A stretch of DNA of 58,850 bases from an uncultured Lachnospiraceae bacterium (lineage in GTDB: Bacteria > Bacillota > Clostridia > Lachnospirales > Lachnospiraceae), in the NCBI GenBank assembly GCA_947588845.1, contig CANQAR010000009.1, positions 1 through 58,850 on the forward strand, in the 5' to 3' direction. The notes under the pieces were generated by a model that was not told the origin of the DNA, searched no databases, and saw nothing but the letters and a program-made list of their open reading frames with translations. The number at the start of each line of letters is the position of its first letter. Within the stretch, counting starts at the first letter, position 1. Shown piece after piece: positions 9,122 to 17,194 of the stretch. Made by a program: the position numbers and the translations under genes.

Positions 9122-9122
9122 T
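9110..9122 (+). other. Candidate attachment site at the guaA 3' end
   Basis: The last guaA codons and stop read GAGTTCGAATAGT. The bases TTCGAATAGT (9113-9122) recur exactly at 17100-17109, the end of the right 133-bp repeat. A diverged form, GAGTTTGAGTAAT, ends the left repeat (14865-14877). From published knowledge, the 3' end of guaA is a frequent integration site for genomic islands. The att role here is inferred. Confidence 0.5.
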
Positions 9123-9195
9123 TTGGATATTTCGGGGTAAACATGAATCACCGAAAAAGGACAAAAAAATATTGCATCAACGAACAGCGCAAAGA

Positions 9196-9236
9196 CCTTG
9201 GAGCGATGGCGAAACGTCATCCTCTGGGGTTTTTTG
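9196..9236 (+). terminator. Terminator downstream of guaA
   Basis: A long stem CCTTGGAG-c-GATGGCG pairs with CGTCATC-CTCTGGGG, several pairs being G-U, around an AAA loop, followed by TTTTTT. It would end guaA transcription, although it lies just inside the proposed island border. Confidence 0.75.
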
Positions 9237-9438
9237 TCCATCCCGGCAGTAGTACGGAAACCTCTTTGTTCTTTTTACGCTAAATAGGTTTGCCCAGGAA
9301 AGTATATGAGCATATATTTTTTCACGGTACTCAAATTGGAATGAACGGGACAGATGTTCTGATAGATTTTTTATGAGAAATACGGTAGAGTATAGATAGG
9401 GCTATAAAAAACAAAGAGAACATTTGTTCTAAAAAGTA

Positions 9439-9467
9439 TTGAAATGAAAATAGATATAGAGTATAAT
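9439..9467 (+). promoter_or_regulatory. Promoter of the restriction-modification operon
   Basis: A -35 TTGAAA at 9439-9444, 17 bases, and a -10 TATAAT at 9462-9467, 33 bases before the methylase start. The rest of the 379-base guaA-methylase gap holds only the guaA terminator and AT-rich sequence. Confidence 0.65.
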
Positions 9468-9500
9468 TGATATATATAGATGGATATGGGGTAAGATAAA

Positions 9501-10988
9501 ATGCTTGAAAAAATTATTGAACGCACGAATTTATATATAGACAATATGCCAAAAAAAGAGAGAAAAAAATATGGACAGTTTTTTACAAGTATGGAAACTG
9601 CAAAGTTTATGGCAAATTTGTATGAAATTCCGACCAATAAGAAAAGTGTAACGGTTTTGGACGCCGGGGCGGGTTCTGGCATATTGTCATGTGCTTTTAT
9701 TGAATGGATAGAGGGGTTTGACACAATAAAAGAAATAGAATTGACTTGTTATGAGAATGATGCTAATGTGTTGGGACTTTTAGAGGATAATTTAGAGTAT
9801 TGCAAAAATCATTCAAGTAAAATAGTTAAATATAATATTCAGACAGAGAATTATATTACAAGTCAATATTTAGATTTTAACTATATGATAGGTGGAAATC
9901 CTGATCCGATGAAATATGATTATGTAATTGGAAATCCACCTTATATGAAAATAGCGAAAGATGCGCCAGAGGCAGCAGCTATGCCGGAAGTTTGTTATGG
10001 TGCGCCGAATATGTACTTTATTTTTGCAGCTATGGGGCTTTTTAATTTAAAAGATGATGGGGAATTGGTTTATATTATTCCGCGTTCATGGACATCGGGA
10101 GCGTATTTCAAACGGTTTCGTCAGTATTTTCTGACAGAGGGAAAATTGGAACATATTCACTTATTTGTAAGTCGGAATAAAGTTTTTGACAAAGAAGATG
10201 TGTTACAGGAAACTATTATTATAAAAGTTCGGAAAACACATGTAAATCCGGCATGGGTAAAAATTACGTCATCGAAATCAAACAAAGATTTTGATGAATT
10301 AACTTTCTTGACCGCACCATATGATCTTATTGTGTCTGGTGAAGATTATTATGTGTATCTGGTAACAAATGATGAAGAAATAGCGGTATTGAAACAGTTG
10401 CATAAATTTAATAAAACATTGCCTGAAATTGGTGTGAAGATGAAAACGGGATTAACTGTAGATTTCAGAAATCGAAATATTCTTCGTGATAAAGAGGAGG
10501 AAGGCGCAATCCCCTTATTTTATTCGCAACACATAAAACAAGGCAGGGTGCAGTTTCCTATTCAGAAAGAAAATGAGTATGTAGTAACAGACCAGCGTGG
10601 GCTTATGCAGGATAATAAAAATTATTTGTTTGTAAAGAGATTTACAGCGAAGGAAGAACCACGGAGATTGCAATGCGGGATTTATTTGGCGAAGAATTAT
10701 CCACAGTATACGAAAATCAGTACACAGAATAAAATCAATTTTATTGATGGGCTTTTGGGAGAGATGTCAGAGTGCCTGGTATATGGCTTGTATGTGCTTT
10801 TTAACTCTACATTATATGATGAGTATTACCGAATTTTGAACGGCTCCACACAGGTAAACTCTACGGAGGTAAATTCTATGCCTGTGCCGGATATGGAGAG
10901 TATACAGGAAATGGGAAGAAAGTTAATGAAATCAAAAGATCTGTCGGAGAAAAACTGTAATTCGATTTTGGAGGGATACTGTGGGTAA
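9501..10988 (+). CDS. N6-adenine DNA methyltransferase of a type II system (BsuBI/PstI type)
   Basis: Protects host DNA by adenine methylation. The 495 aa contain the SAM-binding motif DAGAGSG at residues 54-60 and the catalytic NPPY at 145-148. The early KKYGQFFTSMETAKFMA stretch is typical of this gamma-type family, and a target-recognition region fills the C-terminal half. The adjacent nuclease is a BsuBI/PstI homologue, so the predicted target is CTGCAG. The gene overlaps the nuclease gene by 8 bases. It is strongly AT-rich, unlike the backbone, which indicates transfer. Confidence 0.88.
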   Translation: MLEKIIERTNLYIDNMPKKERKKYGQFFTSMETAKFMANLYEIPTNKKSVTVLDAGAGSGILSCAFIEWIEGFDTIKEIELTCYENDANVLGLLEDNLEYCKNHSSKIVKYNIQTENYITSQYLDFNYMIGGNPDPMKYDYVIGNPPYMKIAKDAPEAAAMPEVCYGAPNMYFIFAAMGLFNLKDDGELVYIIPRSWTSGAYFKRFRQYFLTEGKLEHIHLFVSRNKVFDKEDVLQETIIIKVRKTHVNPAWVKITSSKSNKDFDELTFLTAPYDLIVSGEDYYVYLVTNDEEIAVLKQLHKFNKTLPEIGVKMKTGLTVDFRNRNILRDKEEEGAIPLFYSQHIKQGRVQFPIQKENEYVVTDQRGLMQDNKNYLFVKRFTAKEEPRRLQCGIYLAKNYPQYTKISTQNKINFIDGLLGEMSECLVYGLYVLFNSTLYDEYYRILNGSTQVNSTEVNSMPVPDMESIQEMGRKLMKSKDLSEKNCNSILEGYCG

Positions 10989-11898
10989 AGTTGAAGAAGC
11001 ACGAGATTTTTTGAAGATGGTGGGGATGCCAAAAGCACAGCAGGCGGATATATGTTGTTATGTACTGTTGGCAATGGCAGATATGAAACCAGATATGTCA
11101 TGGGAGGAAGCAAGTAATGAGTGGATTCGTATCCATGACATCATTCAGTTTTCTAATGCTTTTTATGGGACTACTTATGCGGAAAACAGTAGGGAAACAT
11201 TTCGTAAGCAGGCGTTACATAGATTTCGAACCGCTGCTTTGGTGGAGGATAATGGAAAGGCAACAAACAGTCCAAATTATAGATACCGACTTACGGAAGA
11301 AACACTGAAAATGCTGAGAACATTTCAATCTGCAGAATGGCAGAAATCGTTGAAGCGTTTCCTTATGTACCATGATAAATTGATCGATATTTATGCTTCT
11401 AAAAAGAAAATGACAATGATGCCAGTGAAAATCAATGGGGCAGATTTTAAGTTTTCAGCAGGGAAACACAACGAACTGCAGAAAGCAATTATTGAAGAAT
11501 TTGCGCCGAGATTTGCACCAAATTCGGAATGCCTGTATGTCGGTGACACGACTGAAAAAGACTTGGTAAAGAACGTTGATAAGCTGACGGAATTGGGATT
11601 TGAAATTACTTTACATGATAAGATGCCAGATGTCGTTTTGTATCGGGCAGATAAGAACTGGATTTATTTTGTCGAATCGGTCACTTCTGTGGGGCCAATG
11701 GATCCGAAGCGTATTCTTGAAATAACAGAAATGACAAAGGGTGTTATGGCTGGAAAGATTTTTGTTACGGCTTTTTTGGATTTCAAGACATATAAGAAGT
11801 TTTCAGAAACATTGGCTTGGGAGACAGAAGTATGGATTGCTGAATTGCCGGAGCATATGATACATTTGAATGGAGATAAGTTTTTGGGGCCGAGATAG
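10981..11898 (+). CDS. BsuBI/PstI-family type II restriction endonuclease
   Basis: Cuts DNA that lacks the partner methylation. At 305 aa it has the family length. The catalytic half has GDTTEKDL from about residue 188, MPDVVLY with D217, then WIYFVESVTSVGPM, matching the known BsuBI/PstI arrangement (PD...E-x-V-T). The GTG start lies inside the methylase 3' end, so the two are translationally coupled. From characterised relatives the site is CTGCAG. That sequence still occurs in the host backbone, for example at 100-105, so protection depends on the methylase. Confidence 0.88.
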   Translation: MGKVEEARDFLKMVGMPKAQQADICCYVLLAMADMKPDMSWEEASNEWIRIHDIIQFSNAFYGTTYAENSRETFRKQALHRFRTAALVEDNGKATNSPNYRYRLTEETLKMLRTFQSAEWQKSLKRFLMYHDKLIDIYASKKKMTMMPVKINGADFKFSAGKHNELQKAIIEEFAPRFAPNSECLYVGDTTEKDLVKNVDKLTELGFEITLHDKMPDVVLYRADKNWIYFVESVTSVGPMDPKRILEITEMTKGVMAGKIFVTAFLDFKTYKKFSETLAWETEVWIAELPEHMIHLNGDKFLGPR

Positions 11899-11913
11899 AA
11901 AGGAAAGTAAAGT

Positions 11914-11973
11914 ATGGAAAGTCTCCTGAAAGAATTAATAAAGGTTATAGAAAAAACAATTCTTTTTCATTAA
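11914..11973 (+). CDS. Possible 19-codon leader ORF coupled to the next gene
   Basis: ATG 11914 follows AGAAAGGAAAGTAAAGT and encodes MESLLKELIKVIEKTILFH. Its stop overlaps the next start as TAATG. The downstream gene lacks its own ribosome site, so coupled translation is plausible. It could instead be the remains of a frameshifted N terminus. Confidence 0.4.
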   Translation: MESLLKELIKVIEKTILFH

Positions 11974-12506
11974 TGGATGCTATTAATATCTTGTCGGTTG
12001 TGGCAGCTTGGATAACAATATGGTTTTTGTTAAGAGAGCGTTCGGAACAAAATAGACCATATTTACAGATAAGTTTTGAATTAATACGTTCAAACTTGGC
12101 TTGTGTTGTATTAAGAAATACAGGTAATGTTCCATTAAGTGTTAAAGAATTACAGTTTGATCGTGGTTTTATAGAACAGTTGCCAGAACGTGATAAAAAA
12201 GGATTGGAGCATAATAAAATAGATAATTTGATTATTTTTCCTGGCAAGCAATGGATTATTTGTTTGGGGGTTATAATTCCTGAAATATTGGAAAAATATG
12301 ATAAAAAAGTTTTAAAACTAGACTATACATATTCTCGGTTGAAGAGAAAAAAGAAATATGTTGAAACTTCTGAAATTGATTTTGAACAATATGGCAGATG
12401 TTTGGTTTATATTTCGGATATTGATGAATTAAGACAAGTTGATAAAAGAATAGCAAACGATATTGAAAGTGTAAGAAAAGATATAAAAAAATACAAGCTG
12501 TTGTAG
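11973..12506 (+). CDS. Unknown membrane-anchored protein next to the restriction genes
   Basis: The family is not recognised. The 177 aa begin with one hydrophobic segment (about residues 4-20, INILSVVAAWITIWFLL). A soluble domain with predicted beta strands follows (SFELIRSNLACVVLRNTGNVPLSV resembles an immunoglobulin-like strand pattern), and the end is charged and helical. The N-terminal-anchor plus small beta-domain layout resembles unnamed defence-island proteins. The gene is very AT-rich and lies in the same direction as the restriction genes, 75 bases after them. The start depends on the TAATG overlap with the short ORF. Confidence 0.6.
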   Translation: MDAINILSVVAAWITIWFLLRERSEQNRPYLQISFELIRSNLACVVLRNTGNVPLSVKELQFDRGFIEQLPERDKKGLEHNKIDNLIIFPGKQWIICLGVIIPEILEKYDKKVLKLDYTYSRLKRKKKYVETSEIDFEQYGRCLVYISDIDELRQVDKRIANDIESVRKDIKKYKLL

Positions 12507-12637
12507 TAAAATATGCGAATCTACAAGATGCTAATAAAAAAGTACTGATAGCTGGATATGAATCAGGTGATACAAATATTAATAATTAATTTGGTTGAAA
12601 AATTTTGAAAAAAGTTTTGATTAAGAAAGGAAATTAT

Positions 12638-12961
12638 ATGGAAAGTAAGATGATAAAAAAGATAGATAATGCTTATAATTTTGAAAAATATAAAAGCAGA
12701 TTGCAACAATGCCAAAATTATTTAGATATAATAAACAGTGGTTATTTTGAAAAAGAAGAATTAATGTATGCTGAAAAATTTTCGCTGGATACATATACGG
12801 AACTATTTAAAGATGATTCGAGTATTGTATTGGCAAATACAAGTAAACCCAGAAATATTGATTTAATAACGAATTTGATTATGAATTTAGAGGCGTTAAA
12901 AAAGATGTTAACTGAATTAATTGCAAAAGAAATGGAGGAATCATTAAAAGTAAATTTCTAG
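12638..12961 (+). CDS. Small unknown helical protein
   Basis: The family is not recognised. The protein is 107 aa, highly charged and mostly helical, with no membrane segment. The start ATG follows AAGGAAATTAT; a TTG 33 bases upstream is less likely. It has paired Leu/Ile-rich helices near its end (LITNLIMNLEALKKMLTELI), a possible coiled coil or dimer interface. It is the last gene before the IS element, which begins 17 bases after its stop, so the island operon may once have continued further. Confidence 0.6.
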   Translation: MESKMIKKIDNAYNFEKYKSRLQQCQNYLDIINSGYFEKEELMYAEKFSLDTYTELFKDDSSIVLANTSKPRNIDLITNLIMNLEALKKMLTELIAKEMEESLKVNF

Positions 12962-12993
12962 GATTATTTTAGATAATATGAAGTGACCTCACA

Positions 12994-13023
12994 TTTGTAA
13001 TAACGTGGATTTACCTGTATACT
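12994..13023 (+). promoter_or_regulatory. Transposase promoter
   Basis: A -35-like TTTGTA at 12994-12999, 18 bases, and a -10 TATACT at 13018-13023, inside the left end of the IS and 53 bases before the transposase start. Confidence 0.45.
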
Positions 13024-13076
13024 AGAGATTGGAGAAATCAACGGTAACAGGATTACCACATACAAAGGAGGCCACT

Positions 13077-14210
13077 ATGTATAGAATACTAAAAATTGGA
13101 ATGGATGTCCATAGTACAAATTACACTTTATGCGCGATGGAGCCGGTAATCGGCGAAGAAGACCGCATATTTGCGACTATTAAGGTAACACCAGACTATA
13201 AAAACATCCTGATGTTCATTGAAAACCTGAAGCTGAAACCCGGTCTTAACAATCAGTATGACATCCAGTGCGGATACGAGGCGGGATGCCTGGGATATTC
13301 CCTGTATAATCAGCTGACAGCGGCGGGAGTGAAATGCGTGATCCTTGCCCCCACAACCATGCTGACACAGCAGGGAAAGAGGATCAAAACGGATGCGAGG
13401 GATGCCCGTATGATCGCCCAGTGTTTATCCTATGGCGGTTATCATGCGGTATATATCCCCACAGAAGAGGATGCGGCCGTTAAGGAATATCTCCGGATGC
13501 GGGATGACCACAAACTGGCGCTCAAGAAGGTGAAACAGCAGATCAACGCGTTCTGTCTGCGGCATGGATATTATTATGAAGGGACAAAATGGACCCTTGC
13601 GCACCTGAAATGGCTGAAGAAGCTGGAACTGAAAGAACTGTACCGGGAGACACTGGAAGAATATATGGCGTCTTATGAGGAGCAGACGGCAAAAATCGAA
13701 CGGTTCGATAAACGGATCGAAGAGATCGCCGCCCAGGAAAGGTACCAGGAGAAAGTAAAACGGCTGGGATGCTTCCTGGGGATCAGGACGCACACGGCGC
13801 TGTCCCTGGTTGTAGAGACAGGGGATTTTGAGAGATTTGCAAAAGGGAACACCTATGCGGCATATCTGGGACTTGTCCCGGGGGAACATTCCAGTTCTGA
13901 CAGTGTCAACCGTCTGGGGATCACGAAGGCTGGGAACGGCCATCTGAGGCAACTGCTGGCAGAGGCGGCAGGGAGCATCTGCAAAGGAGCGGTGGGCCAT
14001 AAATCAAAAGAACTGAGGGCGCGCCAGAATGGAAACACGGCGGAAGTGATCGCCTGTGCGGACAAAGCGAATACAAGGCTGCGGAGCAGGTATTACCGGC
14101 TGATACGGCACGGGAAGAAACGGAATGTAGCAGCAGCGGCGGTGGCAAGGGAGCTGGCATGTTTTGTATGGGGAATGATGACGGACAACATTGGGATCAA
14201 AGCGGCGTGA
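13077..14210 (+). CDS. IS110-family DEDD transposase
   Basis: A 377-aa recombinase that excises and inserts the element. The N-terminal RuvC-like DEDD domain has D10 (KIGMDVHS), E68 (GYEAG) and D106/D109 (KTDARDARM). A central coiled region follows. The C-terminal transposase_20 domain includes the YLGLVPGEHSSSDSVNRLG stretch and the serine-bearing region before LLAEAAGSIC. The start follows AAAGGAGGCCACT; a TTG 48 bases upstream is not needed. It appears intact. Enzymes of this family are guided by an RNA made from the element's noncoding end. Confidence 0.93.
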   Translation: MYRILKIGMDVHSTNYTLCAMEPVIGEEDRIFATIKVTPDYKNILMFIENLKLKPGLNNQYDIQCGYEAGCLGYSLYNQLTAAGVKCVILAPTTMLTQQGKRIKTDARDARMIAQCLSYGGYHAVYIPTEEDAAVKEYLRMRDDHKLALKKVKQQINAFCLRHGYYYEGTKWTLAHLKWLKKLELKELYRETLEEYMASYEEQTAKIERFDKRIEEIAAQERYQEKVKRLGCFLGIRTHTALSLVVETGDFERFAKGNTYAAYLGLVPGEHSSSDSVNRLGITKAGNGHLRQLLAEAAGSICKGAVGHKSKELRARQNGNTAEVIACADKANTRLRSRYYRLIRHGKKRNVAAAAVARELACFVWGMMTDNIGIKAA

Positions 14211-14640
14211 GGAGAGTACATCGCAGCCGTCAGCCAGTCAAGGGTAAAATGCACTGCGCGAGGCGCGGCCCCTGACAGGCAGCCGTCGGTGATGAGTATG
14301 GTAAATAAGCAGAAATAAGCAGCATACTGCAGTTATTTCTGCCAGCAATAAAAAAACAAGAAAATATCTGATAGCGGCGGAAAAGGGCTGTGGTCACTGA
14401 AAGGTCTGGGCCAACTGCGGCGCCTTTATGTGCGCACGTAAAACCGTGATCCACGCTTTTAGATCGCAGAGCCCTTCGGCGGACCATTAGCCTGTAGGTA
14501 ACCAATCCACGGATAACAGAGTGGCCAACTGCCGAGGACTGTTAAATCAGGGCCCTCTTCCGGCACTGTCAGAGGATCAAAATGTGAGACTTGTCAGGGG
14601 AAGAAAAAAGTTTGTGGAATACAAATTTACCTCTTGACAA
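14211..14640 (+). ncRNA. Candidate guide (bridge/seek) RNA region of the IS
   Basis: A 430-base stretch without a gene between the transposase stop and the right end, where IS1111-type elements encode their guide RNA. GGTCACT (14392-14398) is the exact complement of AGTGACC in the left end. ATAACAGAG (14513-14521) recurs exactly in the DNA just beyond the right end (14651-14659), as expected for a guide copying the right target half. Several stems are visible, such as GGCGCC-like and CCAACTGCCGAGG blocks. The RNA limits are not known. Confidence 0.5.
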
Positions 14641-14744
14641 AAGTCACTTCATAACAGAGGATGTATTATGAAGAGAAAGTAAGAGAAGCAGAAATGCTCA
14701 GGCAGGCATTGAGTAACCCCGAGAATATATAAGTATTGTGATGC

Positions 14745-14877
14745 GGCAACATTTTAGCAACAGAAAATCAGTAAGCTAGAATAAATGATGTAATTGAAGT
14801 AAAAAGAGGCGTGTATTTGCATAAAACTTAAACAAACATAGTTAAGAATAGCAAAGAACAAGCCGAGTTTGAGTAAT
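14745..14877 (+). repeat. Left 133-bp direct repeat flanking the NACHT gene
   Basis: Begins GGCAACATTTT and matches 16976-17109 at roughly four of five positions by eye, in the same direction. Its end, GAGTTTGAGTAAT, resembles the guaA 3' end. The last codons in one frame read AEFE-stop, as in the right copy, and guaA ends IEFE-stop. The rest of the 926-base gap between the transposase and the NACHT gene is the IS tail and AT-rich promoter sequence. Confidence 0.75.
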
Positions 14878-15039
14878 TGATAATTTTACACAGATTATAT
14901 TAAATGGCAGGTAGTTCATAAATTATCCGCCATTATCAGTAGTATTTGTGTTTGTGGATAATAAATAGAAAGTTTGTTGTCACGATAACGTATGATAGAT
15001 TTCGCCACATACAGAAAGCTTAATATCTCTAAATCAAGT

Positions 15040-15068
15040 TTGCTATAATTTAGGATATAAAGTATAAT
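15040..15068 (+). promoter_or_regulatory. Promoter of the NACHT gene
   Basis: A -35-like TTGCTA at 15040-15045, 17 bases, and a -10 TATAAT at 15063-15068. A second TATAAT at 15044-15049 may serve an alternative start. Confidence 0.5.
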
Positions 15069-15136
15069 AGTTCTATAAATGGCTTTGAAGCTAAAGATGA
15101 GATTTTCTTAATTACGAAAAAGTCGAGGAAAAGTAT

Positions 15137-16963
15137 ATGGCTGAAGAATTTAATGTAAATAAAATAAGTGCTGAAGTAATTACTGATTTAGCAAAAAGTG
15201 CAGCAGGTTTTGTTGCAAAAAAAGTGGGTAAAATATATAAAGATACTATAAACAAAGAAGATATTGATTATAGAACCGCATTTGAGAAATATTTGTTTGA
15301 GGCAGAACGTCATATTAGTGTGGCGAAAACTATTTTATACGGTCAAACGCCACATTATTTGTATTCTTTTTTTGAATGCATGAGTATAAGAAATAGAGAA
15401 AATATAATTGATACTTCTGATGTGAATAATGTTTTGGATCTTGGGAATAAAATAATTATTACTGGAACCGGTGGAATTGGGAAAAGTATGTTGCTGAAAC
15501 ATTTTTTCCTGAATACAATAAGCATGACCAATTACATCCCCATATTAGTGGAATTGAGAGGGTTAAATGAGTATTTACCAGAAAATATTTCTATTGAGGA
15601 GTATATATATAATGTACTTCAAATATTTGGCTTTAAACTTGAAGAAGAGTATTATAAATATAGTTTGGAAACGGGGTGTTATTTAATTCTATTTGATGGT
15701 TATGATGAAGTTAAAAATTCAAATTCATCTAAGGTGACACAGGAAATCATTGATTTTAGTAACAAATATTCGGAAAATCATATTATTTTGTCCTCGAGAC
15801 CGTTGGATGAATTTGTTGGCTGGTCAGAATTTAAAGAGTATTCTTCAATTGCATTAAATAAAAATCAAGCATTATCGCTGATCTCTAAATTGGACTATGA
15901 TGCAGAAATAAAAAATAAGTTTTATAAGCAATTAGATGAAGAATTATTTGAAAAGTATGAATCTTTTGCTTCTAATCCTTTATTACTCACAATAATGTTG
16001 ATGACTTTTGAGGAACGGATTTCTATACCAGACAGTAAGACGGATTTCTATGAACAAGCTTTCTCGGCTTTATTTCATAAGCATGATGCTATGAAAAAAG
16101 GGAAATATAAAAGAGAGAAAACATCTGGACTAGGATACGAAGATTTTAAGAAGGTATTTTCATATTTTTGTTTTAGATCTTTTTTTAAAAACCAGTATGA
16201 ATTTACTGAAAAAAGTGCTTTAGAAAATATTGCGAAAGCTAAAGAAAAAGTATATTCTTATGGAGATTTTAAGGAAAGTGACTACTTGGATGATATGACT
16301 AAAGCAGTCTGCATGTTAGTACATGAGGGACTGAATTACCGCTTCTCGCATAGATCGTTTCAAGAATACTTTGCAGCCGTGTATTCTACTCAATTGAGTG
16401 ATGATGAGCAACGTCAGTTTCTTTCATCTTGGTTGAAATCTATGTCGGGTAGAATGACGACAGATTTTCTTGATATATTATGCGAACTTCAACCGGATCG
16501 ATTTATGAAAAATATTCTCTATAATCCAATGTGTGAGTTGTATGATTTATATAAGGCAAATGGTTGTTCTGAGGACTGGTTTATTGAGTATATGTATGCG
16601 GGCATTGTTATTTATTCTACTGCGAGTAGGGGCGAGAGAGTATTTGTTCAAGTTAAGCAATCATATTATCACACAATTTTTACAAGTATGTTGCATTATT
16701 TGCACTACAAATATGATGATACTGAAAGTGGGAAAGAATATGATAATATTGTTGGTCAGATAAAGGAAAAATATGAGGACAAAAGGTATATAAAGGGAAT
16801 ATCATTTGCACAACTTAAAAAGGATAATATATATGATAAAGTGAAATTAGTTATAAAATTTGTAAAGCAAAGGATGGACTATGTTTTTAATAAATTAGAC
16901 ACGATAGATATTAATACGTTTGGTAAAAAACGAAAATTTGAGTCTATGTTGGATGAACTATAA
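15137..16963 (+). CDS. NACHT-type STAND NTPase, candidate antiphage protein
   Basis: A 608-aa NTPase. A helical N-terminal region of about 105 aa precedes Walker A (GTGGIGKS, 110-117) and Walker B with acidic residues (LILFDGYDEV, about 183-192). A sensor-like SSRP follows. RFSHRSFQEYFAA at 402-414 is the hallmark found in NACHT and bacterial relatives. The last 190 aa are helical, without clear repeats, and may be the sensing or effector part. Bacterial NACHT proteins are known antiphage defence genes. No separate effector (nuclease, TIR, protease) is recognisable. The gene stands alone between direct repeats and is very AT-rich. The start follows GTCGAGGAAAAGTAT. Confidence 0.82.
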   Translation: MAEEFNVNKISAEVITDLAKSAAGFVAKKVGKIYKDTINKEDIDYRTAFEKYLFEAERHISVAKTILYGQTPHYLYSFFECMSIRNRENIIDTSDVNNVLDLGNKIIITGTGGIGKSMLLKHFFLNTISMTNYIPILVELRGLNEYLPENISIEEYIYNVLQIFGFKLEEEYYKYSLETGCYLILFDGYDEVKNSNSSKVTQEIIDFSNKYSENHIILSSRPLDEFVGWSEFKEYSSIALNKNQALSLISKLDYDAEIKNKFYKQLDEELFEKYESFASNPLLLTIMLMTFEERISIPDSKTDFYEQAFSALFHKHDAMKKGKYKREKTSGLGYEDFKKVFSYFCFRSFFKNQYEFTEKSALENIAKAKEKVYSYGDFKESDYLDDMTKAVCMLVHEGLNYRFSHRSFQEYFAAVYSTQLSDDEQRQFLSSWLKSMSGRMTTDFLDILCELQPDRFMKNILYNPMCELYDLYKANGCSEDWFIEYMYAGIVIYSTASRGERVFVQVKQSYYHTIFTSMLHYLHYKYDDTESGKEYDNIVGQIKEKYEDKRYIKGISFAQLKKDNIYDKVKLVIKFVKQRMDYVFNKLDTIDINTFGKKRKFESMLDEL

Positions 16964-16975
16964 TATGTGGTATAT

Positions 16976-17109
16976 GGCAACATTTTGGTAACAGAAAATC
17001 AATAAACCAAAATAATTGATGTAATTGAAGTAAAAAATGGCGCAAGTCCGCGCAAAACTTAAACTAAAATAGTCTAAGAACAACAAAGGACACGCCGAAT
17101 TCGAATAGT
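16976..17109 (+). repeat. Right 134-bp direct repeat flanking the NACHT gene
   Basis: Starts 12 bases after the NACHT stop. It matches 14745-14877 throughout, ending with GAATTCGAATAGT against GAGTTTGAGTAAT in the left copy and GAGTTCGAATAGT at the guaA end. This copy is closer to guaA in its last ten bases, which match exactly. Stop codons interrupt every long frame, so it is noncoding now. Confidence 0.75.
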
Positions 17110-17117
17110 AAACCAGA

Positions 17118-17155
17118 AAGCCGGGAAGCCGCATAAACAGCGGACCTTCCGGCTT
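17118..17155 (+). terminator. GC-rich hairpin just after the right att-like site
   Basis: AAGCCGG-g-AAG-CCGC pairs with GCGG-ac-CTTCCGGCTT around a 7-base loop. The nearest T-run (CTTTTTTG) is about 15 bases further on, so termination is possible but weak. It could be the original guaA terminator displaced by the island; this is inference. Confidence 0.45.
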
Positions 17156-17194
17156 GGGTGCGTGCTATAACTTTTTTGTTATCTGTTTACAAGT

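Larger units (their letters stand above)
12978..14652 (+). mobile_element. IS110-family element, IS1111-like
   Basis: Ends are proposed from a 10-bp inverted repeat: ATGAAGTGAC at 12978-12987 and its complement GTCACTTCAT at 14643-14652, giving about 1675 bp. The transposase is of the DEDD type. The long noncoding stretch lies after the transposase gene, and this together with terminal inverted repeats points to the IS1111 group. Its GC content is close to the backbone and unlike the AT-rich island around it, so it is a later insertion. Confidence 0.75.
9123..17109. mobile_element. AT-rich defence island bordered by guaA-like att sequences
   Basis: About 8.0 kb between the guaA 3' end and the second TTCGAATAGT. 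It carries a restriction-modification pair, two unknown genes, an IS110-family element and a NACHT NTPase. Outside the IS it is strongly AT-rich compared with guaA and pucR. An internal, diverged att-like sequence at 14865-14877 splits it into a restriction-modification part and a NACHT part, suggesting stepwise accretion. No integrase gene is present, so it would need outside help to move or is decayed. Confidence 0.5.

Noticed and set aside
14634-14652. A junction promoter formed when the IS circularises (TTGACA at the right end)
   Set aside because: Joining to the left end puts no -10-like sequence at 16-18 bases from TTGACA.
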